From contig BCKK01000002.1 in NCBI GenBank assembly GCA_001600615.1, forward strand, positions 2,386,809-2,450,808: a stretch of 64,000 nt of DNA, given 5' to 3'. The notes under the pieces are model-generated. The model saw only the letters and a list, made by a program, of their open reading frames with translations, was not told where the DNA came from and ran no database searches. Shown piece after piece: positions 36,726-45,557 of this stretch. The stretch's first letter is position 1. Each line of letters begins with the position of its first letter. Position numbers and translations under genes: made by a program. This stretch comes from Dioszegia crocea. Its lineage: Eukaryota; Basidiomycota; Tremellomycetes; Tremellales; Bulleribasidiaceae.

Positions 36726-36760
36726 ACAATGGTCTGGGTGACATCAGCACGGCGCATGCA

Positions 36761-36768
36761 TATATAAA
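36761..36768 (+). promoter_or_regulatory. TATA box (TATATAAA)
   Basis: A strong TATATAAA lies 52 bp before the ATG at 36820 and about 40 bp after the right palindrome array. It is the clearest TATA box seen in the window and assigns the array to the promoter of the proline-rich gene. Confidence 0.7.
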
Positions 36769-36819
36769 GGCCGCTGCTCTCCTTTCCGGTTCCCACCATC
36801 CGACAACACTGACAGTATC

Positions 36820-37599
36820 ATGAGCAGAGACAGCCAGCCGATCTTCGCGACAGTCAACTTCACAATCGCCGGGTTTCACTACACTGGCGCTGCTCAGATG
36901 TCGCCGTCGGTAGGTTAACCAGGCATAAAGTAGCGTCTCCCAAGCTAATACCTTCAGGTCCCTCCCGTCATGTACCCAGGCTATTATCCCATGCAAAGGC
37001 CGCCCTTCCAGCCTCATCCAGTCCAAGCACCCTACTATTCCCACCCTCCACCGGCACCCCCTCATCAACTCGACGAAGGACGCGCACCGCCCCCCTCGCA
37101 TGGTCAAGCACCGTCCAATCAGCATCAGGATGTGCAATTGCCTCGCCCGGAAGTCAATGCCCAGTTACTCCCCCAAGACAGTGTACGTTATTTTTCTCTT
37201 GATGTAAAGTGTGCTGACGGGTAGTCGGCCTTTGAACGCCTGCAGAGAACTTCCTCTCGACGCCCATCGTACGTTGACGCGCATGTCATCCCCGTCCAGA
37301 TCTTCGTGCCAGGTCCAGATGGCTCGCGTGAAGGTGGGCGGGTGTTGTCGATCGCCACCCTTGTCCCTGGACGGAGTGATAGGTCGGCTCAGGGTCAGGG
37401 CGTGGATGTGAGAGTAAGCCGAGACTGGATGGACAGGCGGACTAGCCCCTCCCCCCCTCGCGAACGATCTCCCCAGCCGCAGCAGAGCCTTGGGGTCAGT
37501 TCGGGTTCAGCTCAGCGTAGATCATCTCATGGCGCTCCTGGTCAATCTTCTTCCTCCAAGCACGTAACCAATAAACCAAGTTCCCGTGGCCCGGTATGA
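36820..37599 (+). CDS. Orphan proline-rich protein
   Basis: Unrecognised. Three exons fit exactly in phase: 36820-36909, 36958-37182 and 37225-37599 (229 residues). The N-terminus (MSRDSQPIFATVNFTIAGFHY) has no signal peptide. Residues 31-105 are rich in Pro, Tyr, His and Gln (PGYYPMQRPPFQPHPVQ). The third exon holds the only part that looks folded: YVDAHVIPVQIFVPGPDG and GRVLSIATLVPGR, alternating hydrophobic strands, followed by a Ser/Arg/Gln-rich tail ending SSRGPV. The strong TATA box and repeat-laden upstream region suggest inducible expression. The TGA at 37597 lies only 88 bp before the next ATG on the same strand. Confidence 0.65.
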
Positions 37600-37686
37600 T
37601 TTTAAATATGCATATGCCATGTAAATGCTTGGTGGTGCGCTCTCGAGTCTCCAGAGTCCAACGCCCCTACGCTAGCCCATGCCGGC

Positions 37687-39138
37687 ATGGGCCGTATCGA
37701 CATTCCTCGATTTCGGACCCCTCTGAGCAAATCATACATGTCTTGCCACTCAGTCGCACGATCTTCCAGCATGATCAAGGCGAGAACTGTCGCACGCGAG
37801 GCGCTGAGGCCGCTCCGCAGATCTCGTCCTGCCACAAATTACGCTTGCGGTACCCAAGCGAGGTTCACGCATGACGAGAAGGGCAAGGGCAAGGCGATCG
37901 ACCCAGTGATTTTTTCAGGCATCCAGCCGACTGGTGCGTAGGCAAGGGTGATCGCTTGACTGCAAGTAAGGTAGCTGACCCTAATAGGCACCCCACATGT
38001 CGGTCTTCTCTCACGCATCATTGGTCATCTCACGCAATACTGATCGGTGTAGCTCGGCAACTTCCTCGGATTCTTCCTGCCGTACCTAGACCTCCAAAGA
38101 TCCTCCCCTGCTACCACGCCGCTTTACCTATCCATTGTCGGCCTACATGCCATAACACTACCTCAGGACCCAGCTCAACTACGGCAAGATCGACGTAACA
38201 TGCTAGCGTCTTTACTGGCTTGTGGAGTTGATCCCGAGCGGAGTTGCCTATACTTCCAGGAAGATGTATGTTCCTTACCATACCTTGACGAAGGATAAGG
38301 TACTGATGTGATAGATCCCAGAACATGCTGAGCTCGCATGGTACCTCAACACCCTGACACCCGTTGGGCAATTGCGCCGAATGACAACTTGGAAATCCCG
38401 GATAGCAGTCTCTCGGAATTCCAATTCTGAGGATGAGGTCTCTGAATCTGATCTTCGTTTGGGCTTGTTGGCATACCCTGTACTACAAGCAGCTGATGTG
38501 CTGCTATACAAGTGAGTCATACGGAGTCGTTGAATGTAGACTGACTACGTAGATCCACCATAGTCCCGGTCGGCGAGGATCAATCCCAACATCTGGAGCT
38601 ATCCCGTACGATTGCCGAAACTTTCAATCGGACTTTCTCACCCATCTTTCCTCTACCCCAAACCCGAATCGTCCCCTCTAAACGCATCTTATCCCTACGC
38701 GACCCCGCTCAAAAGATGTCAAAATCAGCTCCTAGCGCTCAATCCAGGATCGGAATCACCGATACTGCGACTGAGATATCCAAAAAGATCAAATCGGCAG
38801 TAACGGACTCAGACCCAAGTATCGGGTATGATCCTGCTTCTCGGCCTGGAGTCAGCAACCTGCTCCTGATATGGTCAGCCTTGGATGCGGCTGGGAGATC
38901 GCCGGAGCAACTTGCGGAGATGGCCAGGGATGAAGGGTGGGGGATGGGCAGGCTGAAAGCGGAGGTTGAAGGAGTGGTGGTTCAGCGCTTGAAGCCAGTG
39001 CGCGAGGAGTATGAGAGGATACAGGGTGATATAGGGTATCTGAGAGAAGTGGCCAAGAAGGGCCGGGAGCGCGCGCGAGAAGTCGCGAGTAAGACTATGG
39101 ATGAGGTGAGGGGTGTTGTTGGTCTATCACAGATATGA
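37687..39138 (+). CDS. MSW1: Mitochondrial tryptophanyl-tRNA synthetase
   Basis: Class I synthetase that charges mitochondrial tRNA-Trp. ATG 37687 or the internal ATG at 37771 (MIKARTVAREALRPLRRSR) supplies an Arg-rich import sequence. The HIGH-type motif is built across two introns: IFSGIQPTG, then TPH, then LGNFLGFFLPYL. Further landmarks are VGEDQSQHLELSRTIAETFN and the KMSKS loop (PAQKMSKSAPSA). The C-terminal helical domain (VVVQRLKPVREEYERI) is complete. Six exons or so; stop at 39136-39138. Length of about 400 residues is usual for bacterial-type TrpRS. Confidence 0.92.
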
Positions 39139-39250
39139 CAAAATACAGATATGCAGATGGGGTGTGGTCTTCAGTCCGACCAAGTTCTGGTGAGATGATT
39201 GAACGCCATTTTCCTTTAGGTGCATCGTCTACAACTGCTTTTGATCGCAT

Positions 39251-40411
39251 TCAGGCTTGAGCTGAGACATCCGGGTAAACGTCAAATCGCCTCTGAGTAG
39301 TAACGGGGATATTTTGGCGGGTGGTAGCCAGCATCTCAGGATCTACACATTAGTCAAAAGCCAACAGCGGGAAGGGGCATCACTCACCGATATCGGCATA
39401 CATGATGGCCTCATTTTCGTCTGCCTCGCACAAGACCTCGCCAAGGGGGTTGACAACCATTGAGTGGCCCCAGGCTTGGTATGTTGCATCGGGATTGCGA
39501 GAGGGTGAGCACATTGAGACGTAAATCTGGTTATCGACCGCACTGCCTTATCAGCACTGTCATGAGGCACCATAGGGGGGAACACACCGAGCACGCTGTA
39601 GAAGCGTCCAGTGCAACGGGCCAGTGGTGGTGTTGAATGCTGATGGATAGATCATCGCAACGCATCCTGAACTATCAGCGCTGGGCAGCGTTCAGGCCAA
39701 CTGGCAAACTCACCTTGCCGAGCCGCAATCATGGTCAATTCCGGGAAGCGGATATCGTAGCAGATACCTAGCCCGATTTTACCAAAGGGTGTTTCAAAGG
39801 TCGTGCCGCTGGATCCGGGTGAGAGGGTCTCGGATTCCTTATCATCAGTACGGCTTGACGGGAATACAGTACTGAACGAACCTTGAAGGTCTGCTTGCCC
39901 GGAATGTCGATATCGAACAGGTGTACTTTACGGTGTACGGCGATGAGCTTGCCTGACTCTTTAGTAGTGCGCAAAGCAGGCTCATGCGTATATACTCACC
40001 GTCAGGGTTATACACTGTAGCTGTGTTGTAGATCTTATCGCTACCCTCCTCAATCTCGGGTATACTCCCTTATCGTCAGCCCTAATCTCAAGACTCGACA
40101 CAAGACTGACCTCCAATTAACCATGCCTTGGAAGACCGCGCCATCTCCCTCATAGCCTTGACAGTCTCACCATCATTCTCATCCCCCGTACTTCCCACAG
40201 CTGGGACGCGTTCTGAGAACTGTCGGAACCCAGTGACTGCGTAAGTCGAGTTCCAGATTTCAGGCAGGACGATGAGTTCGGGCTTGGGTGACGAAGCCGC
40301 CGCTTGCGCAACTGCTCGACGGGCGATTTCAATGTTGGCTGATTTGTCGGTCGAGGTGCGGGCTAGCTGGCATAGCGCCAGGCGGAAAGGACGAGCTTGG
40401 ATCTTGGCCAT
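39251..40411 (-). CDS. NIT3: Nitrilase-family omega-amidase (Nit2/Nit3-like)
   Basis: Hydrolyses alpha-ketoglutaramate or deaminated glutathione-type amides. ATG 40411 gives [16 protein letters not shown]. The catalytic Glu lies in [10 protein letters not shown], the Lys in [14 protein letters not shown] and the nucleophile Cys in [12 protein letters not shown]. The later segments [16 protein letters not shown] (here [20 protein letters not shown]) and [15 protein letters not shown] are typical. The protein ends [13 protein letters not shown] at TGA 39251. At least seven exons. Convergent with MSW1 (112 bp apart). Confidence 0.93.
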
Positions 40412-40604
40412 TGTGGTATGGTGGATGGAAGAAGGATAGGCAGCCGTCCAAGGTTAGGAAAGGTTTCGGATCTACCCGTTGCCTTGTCTGGCCCCCTTAT
40501 CTGCTCGACCGGCCTCAGGATGCAGTACGAGGCGAGGCAATGGTATGTATACATACAGCTAAGAAAGCACGGCGCCCACAACTGATGAAGCCGCCAAAAA
40601 ATAT

Positions 40605-42281
40605 CTACACCTTGACCTCCCCCTCTGCCTCGGGGAACTTCTCCTCGGCCTCAACCGCCGCGACCTTCTCCGCCAGCGAAACTTTGGGGGTTGAGTCTAT
40701 GGCCTGGCTTTCTTCCTCTTCCTTCTGGACTACTTCAGTCTCCTCCTGTTCGGCTTGATATACAAGCACATCTCCCGCTGCTGCCGCCTTGACAGGCTCT
40801 TCGTCTCCCGCATCTCTCTCCATCGGACTAGGCTGCAACCCCAGTCCCAAACCCTCCATTTTGCCCTCATCCGCCCTCTCTGCCCCTACACTTCCAACTT
40901 CGGACCCCGTCTCCCGAACCGGGCTTGGCGGCAAGTCCTTCTCCTTGCTCTCCACCGGCGCGCCTTTGCGGAAGAATGACGAGAATGAGCGGGTAGCACT
41001 TGGCGGCGCAGCGACTGCGGGGGTACCCGGTGGCACTGTCTTGGTCCACGAAGCGACAAAGTTCGCGAGGGGAGTTTGGGCAGGCATGGCTCCGACGGCC
41101 GTCTCGTTGAGGGGAAGTTCGGCCGTGGTGGAAAGAGGTGATATGAGAGATGTGGAGTTTGACCGAACGGATCGAGGTGGGGATAAGATATGGGGTGTGG
41201 CGGGAGCCTCGGCGGCGTTGGATAATGGGGAGCCGGGAGTAGCAGGAACGGCAAGTGTAGATTTAGTGAATAATTTGTTGAATCCCCATCCGACCTTCTT
41301 CTGCTCTTGCTCTGGCTGGGGCATAGGCTCGTCCGGATCGGTAGGGAGAGGCGGTAATGACATCCCTCTCAATTCCTCCATCGTCATTGGATCGTTCAAA
41401 TCCACTACACCACTCGCCCCGCCGACAAACTCTCGTAGCGCCTTGAGTATAGTCTCACTCGCCATTCTCGCATCCTCGCTGTCTGCCAGACGCGCAGCGG
41501 TAGCTGCCAATTCGGCCCTGAGACGATCTGCCTCGGCTCGCGCGCCGATCAGAGCTTCGGACGAGGGTGAAGTGCGGGGTGGAGAACTTCGGGAAGAGTA
41601 TGGATCGTCATAGGGGAGTGGTGATGGGAGTTGGCCGGTTGCGCCAGCCGGGTGGGGAGCGAGGCGTAATTCCCGAAGGCCCGTCCGCGGTGCTGCGTTC
41701 GTGGCATTGGGACTGGTACCTGATGATACCGCAGCGACGAGTGGGGTTTCAGGCTCGGATTGACTCGAGACTCGTCGATGGGTGTAGTTGGCCCGACCGC
41801 GCACACTTGTCCGCCGACTTAATTTCTCCTCCTTCTCCTTGCTATCCTCAATCTCCTCGGTACCGGTACTGAGCCCCAGACCCGCCGGCGGTCCCATCAT
41901 GCTCATCCGCTTCCGGTCCTTCTCCTGTTTCTGCAGCGTCATCACACCCCGTCGTGCAGATTCGACTTGGCCCCTGAGGATTTCGACACGCTCCTCAGCT
42001 TCTTCCCGCTTGCCCACCTCATCCCGCAGTTGCGCCTCGACTGCATCTTTTGCCGCAATGAGGAACGCGTGTTGATCTTTAAGTTGTTGATGCTCAACTT
42101 CAAGGTCGGCAAGACGGGATAGACGCGTAGATTGGGTGGAAACGAGGGCTTGGGAGGTGGAAAGGGAGGCGCGAAGGCCGGCGATCAGCGCGTCCACAGT
42201 GCTAGATGTGTCTGCGGTGTCTGCGACCGCGGAGCCGGGAGAAGTAGGGAGAGGAACAGATGAGGCGGAAGGAGAGGACAT
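40605..42281 (-). CDS. Coiled-coil protein of unknown function
   Basis: A single 558-codon exon. After a Ser/Thr-rich start (MSSPSASSVPLPTSPGSAV) there is a coiled coil at about residues 30-130 (LSRLADLEVEHQQLKDQHAF, EAEERVEILRGQVESARRGV). A second helical stretch at about 235-285 reads EADRLRAELAATAARLADSE and leads to ALREFVGGASGVVDLND. The remainder is Pro/Ser/Thr-rich with KKVGWGFNKLF and an acidic C-terminus (EVVQKEEEESQ). The helix-then-ALREFV layout is reminiscent of Sec2-type GEF-related proteins in fungi, but I cannot show the GEF motif. A basal role in vesicle tethering is only a guess. Lack of introns is unusual for this window. Confidence 0.7.
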   Translation of the reverse strand: MSSPSASSVPLPTSPGSAVADTADTSSTVDALIAGLRASLSTSQALVSTQSTRLSRLADLEVEHQQLKDQHAFLIAAKDAVEAQLRDEVGKREEAEERVEILRGQVESARRGVMTLQKQEKDRKRMSMMGPPAGLGLSTGTEEIEDSKEKEEKLSRRTSVRGRANYTHRRVSSQSEPETPLVAAVSSGTSPNATNAAPRTGLRELRLAPHPAGATGQLPSPLPYDDPYSSRSSPPRTSPSSEALIGARAEADRLRAELAATAARLADSEDARMASETILKALREFVGGASGVVDLNDPMTMEELRGMSLPPLPTDPDEPMPQPEQEQKKVGWGFNKLFTKSTLAVPATPGSPLSNAAEAPATPHILSPPRSVRSNSTSLISPLSTTAELPLNETAVGAMPAQTPLANFVASWTKTVPPGTPAVAAPPSATRSFSSFFRKGAPVESKEKDLPPSPVRETGSEVGSVGAERADEGKMEGLGLGLQPSPMERDAGDEEPVKAAAAGDVLVYQAEQEETEVVQKEEEESQAIDSTPKVSLAEKVAAVEAEEKFPEAEGEVKV

Positions 42282-42734
42282 GGCTACTGTCAGCTCTTAT
42301 CGTTGTTCTCAAACTCACTGTCAAGCTAGGCCTAGCGGCAAATCCAATTTCCTCGAAATTGTTGGACGCGTCAAGACAATATCTTCACTGAAGACAAAAT
42401 GGGGTTATGAGCACGGCTCTCTAATTGTTTATCCGCCTGGGATATATGTAGGGCGTAGGAGGAAGGCTTAGCCTGAGCGAGTGGCTGGATTGGGGGTGAA
42501 GGTACCTTGGCAAAGGCGGGAAAGTGGCGGTATGCAGAATTATGATCTTCGGTGCGCGTTCCACTTTTACGTTATCGCCATTCAAACCAAGTGGCGATAA
42601 GGACTTGGACGGAAATAGCTATTGTACATTGGGGTGTGACTGCTGGCCTGCACGCTATGGCTAGACTACCTTTTTGCCTTGCTGACACCCTGCGAAGGGG
42701 CGCAAAGTGACGTTCCGCCAGGGACAACTCCTTC
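42282..42734. other. Intergenic, between Y14 and the coiled-coil gene
   Basis: About 450 bases. A CATATAT run near 42443 could serve the coiled-coil gene 160 bp downstream on the minus strand. No other feature recognised. Confidence 0.5.
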
Positions 42735-43676
42735 CTACCGCCTTTCTGGCGATCGTTCCCGCCCTGCTGCTCTTCTGTCGGCGCCTGCTGCTCCCCTTCG
42801 TGCTCCAACTGGCGTTTTGGAAAAAGCGAATTCACTAAGTGGTGTCAGTGTCAACCAGCTGGTAAGTATGAAGGGTCGCCGTGAGAAGCCCCCGGAATAC
42901 GATTGTGACCTCGGCCCTCCTGGGAAAAGCACCGACAGCATGGTACGCGTTTCGCAGACCTGCGGTATCCTTCCCAACATTCCCTGTTCCGTATCTGGTC
43001 GCACTCCAGCGTAGTTCTGCCATCCGCCATCCCAGCCTATTCTCCCAAGTATCGACGTAGTCCCCCATTCTCCCTCACATTCCTCGCCAGCGGTATCAAA
43101 TACCCACTGTGCGCAACCAGATGCAATCACCCGATAAGTCCAGCTCGCTTCATCTGCGCATCTCTCGCCTTTGATCGCGGTGTCCACAGGTCCGTCTCCT
43201 CTTCGCTGAAGCCTCTGCAGTCTCTGCAATCAGACTCACGTTTTGATAGTCTTCTCGAGGAATGTAGTCCCATCTGTTCCCTGAACAGCCTTCTCCGCCT
43301 CTTCCTTCAACGCATACTCCACTAGCGCATATCCCTTGATAATCAGCACACGTTTGCAATGTCTGATATGGAGCAAGACCCACCATGACATATCCCGTCC
43401 GCCTGTTTAGAGCCATGCTCAGATTCTTAATCTCGCCGAATTCCCCAAATGTATCCTGAAGATCCTCTTCGGTAGCTTCTTCATTCAGGTTCGTCACGAT
43501 TATTATCCACCCTTCGACGGCTGTATAGAAAAGGCGAAGAGAGAATCGGGGTAGGATTGTAAGTGTGGGAGAAAACCTAGATCAGCTTAGACCTTGAGAT
43601 GAGTATAGGTGTCGAGCGTACATCTTGCTGCCCATGCTTTGTCGGCCGACGCGCCGTTCATTTCCACTTCGACCAT
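42735..43676 (-). CDS. Y14: Y14/RBM8A, exon junction complex RNA-binding protein
   Basis: Partner of Mago in the exon junction complex. ATG 43676 gives [15 protein letters not shown], then across a 105-nt intron [20 protein letters not shown], the RRM RNP2 region, and [20 protein letters not shown]. The next exon carries [19 protein letters not shown] (RNP1-like and helix 2) and [11 protein letters not shown]. The final exon must start [15 protein letters not shown] and ends in an Arg-rich tail (RERSPERR) at TAG 42735. This requires an intron of about 395 nt (about 42840-43236), far longer than its neighbours. The terminal-exon frame is open across nearly all of that intron, so a longer isoform is formally possible, but it would interrupt the RRM. 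Confidence 0.85.
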
Positions 43677-44297
43677 TTCGATATTGGATTTTAAGAGCGA
43701 TAGAGTGTTGGGAGAAGTGGGTCGTGCGGTGGTCTGTGTCTGCGTGGGTACTAGCTAGCTAGGTATGTATGTCAAGTGCAAGTATATGTATAGCTAGAAG
43801 GTCACAACAGGGCTGATCTGGCGGCAGGGGCCGCTTCCTCATAACAGACGCACGGATCAGCTCCGCCACACAGCGGAGATGTCGGGAATATGGTTTTAGG
43901 CGTGCGCTGTGTCCGGATTTCGTGGTTAGGCGCGCCGGTCCGGGCTGTGTGAACACCGGATTTCCCGCTTGGCAAGGGATTTTGTTTGGCTTGGGTTCCG
44001 TCATTCCAGGGCTGTTCTCTAGTTAGTTCCAATTTGCAGTTTGCAGTTTGCACAGGTCCCTTACAACCCATCCATCTACACACCCTTCAGATATCTAATC
44101 ATCAGTCCCAGTCCGCTTCCTATCACTCGCAAGGAAGCCATCTCAAATCTCGCTCAGCCGCTTGTTCCACCTCGCCACCTCTTGAGACCAGACTCAAATT
44201 CGATCGGCATTTGCAACTCGCGCCGCTCCCTTTATCAACACTACAAACCCGCGCCTCGCCCCCATCCCCTTCTCGTTCCTACCACTCGCCTGCAAAA
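43677..44297. other. Divergent promoter region of Y14 and the GPI-type protein
   Basis: About 620 bases. The + side has a long pyrimidine-rich leader just before the ATG at 44298, as common in fungal highly expressed genes. Three tandem copies of TTTGCAG-like sequence lie at about 44033-44053. No gene seen. Confidence 0.55.
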
Positions 44298-45188
44298 ATG
44301 AGGACACCATCCTTGACTTTTGTCCTCACGCGCCTCTTGCTTGCGGGAGGTGCATTTGCGCAGGTGGTGACGACCACTTTACCATTTGCTGTACGTTGCC
44401 TGATTGTCCTTTAGGGTTTTTCGCGGCTGACGACTTAGGATGGTGATACTCTTGTCATTTCGGTAGGCACAAATGTTGCCGGTCTGCCCACTACTGCTAC
44501 TATGTACGTATTAGTTCTATCCTGCGAAAACGAATCTAACGGTCCAGCCGTACAGTAACCGGCACAGCCACCGGCGTGCTCACCACACCTGTTCTCACTA
44601 CTCCCCTTCCCGGCGCATCAACCATTTCCACCTCCGTCAGTCGGACGACGGCCCTCACAACGCCTTTGGCAACAATTTCCACTTCTGCCCGATCGACCTC
44701 TCGATCGACATCGGCCGCAGCGGGCGCTATCACCTCAGGGGTCAACACTGGGCCCAGAGTTGGACAGGATACCGCGTTGCCACCGCCCATGAGGACAACA
44801 ACTTGTGAGATTTCCTTCATTTATCCCATAGATCAAATGCTGATTGTAGACTACTACGATACTGGAAATGGATACTGGACAGTTGCAACCTGGACCGCAT
44901 CCGTCACAGGGTAAGTTGGCCTTCCGCAGGTATATTTGGCCACAAGGCTCACTTTGCAGTGCTCCTAACGTAGCCACTGCTCTTCTTCCCCAAGGGACAG
45001 TCCAGGACTACCCGCAATACCAGACATCGGTCAACAAGAACGTTCTTGCTTCGGCCCAGGCATCCGCTTCGCGCGGCGCAGGACAGCCCCGGGCGGCAGT
45101 GGCGGGACAAGAGCACGTAGCGGGTGGAATGTTGGGGTGGGCCATTATGGGTGCTGGAGCGGTGATTGGTGCGGGTTTGGCGTTGTAG
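44298..45188 (+). CDS. Ser/Thr-rich secreted protein, probably GPI-anchored
   Basis: ATG 44298 opens a signal peptide (MRTPSLTFVLTRLLLAGGAFA). Five exons or so follow. The mature part is rich in Thr, Ser and Ala (TTPVLTTPLPGASTISTSV, SARSTSRSTSAAAG), so heavy O-mannosylation is likely. One short segment, YYDTGNGYWTVATWTASVT, looks structured. The end (HVAGGMLGWAIMGAGAVIG then AGLAL and stop) is a hydrophobic tail preceded by small residues, matching a GPI-attachment signal. Probably a cell-wall or plasma-membrane protein. No domain name can be given. Confidence 0.75.
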
Positions 45189-45557
45189 GCGCGATTGAAG
45201 CGATGAGTTTGGAGGTATGACGCGAGGACGTGCAGGGTGCCGTCAGATCTGATGAGGAGAGTGGGACTCTCGGTTATGACCTGGTTCAGACCTGTTTTCT
45301 ATATATGCTGCCGTGGACACTTAGACATGTATCATACATGACGCCATCTGTGGGCAGAGCAGTCCGAGTGGAGACGAAGTAGTGGGATGATCGCTGTCTG
45401 AAGAGATCCTCTCGCAAATGAGTAGATTCGAACGCCAGCCAGCACAGTAAGGACAAGCCGAGGAGATCACCATACAATTGCTCAAGCATCTCTACCCGGC
45501 TGTCGTCCCTATTACATGATGCAAATGTCTACGTACAGATTCTAGCAAGATACACTA
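45189..45557. other. Intergenic, between convergent genes
   Basis: About 370 bases holding two 3' UTRs. A TTCGAATC string near 45428 resembles a tRNA B box on the minus strand but has no tRNA fold around it. Confidence 0.6.

Noticed and set aside
42735..43229. A continuous 165-codon frame as a separate gene
   Set aside because: Its last 30 codons are the terminal exon of Y14 and the rest is intron; no ATG start or family match supports a separate product.
45418..45440. A GTTCGAATC string on the minus strand like a tRNA B box
   Set aside because: No A box upstream and no cloverleaf pairing.
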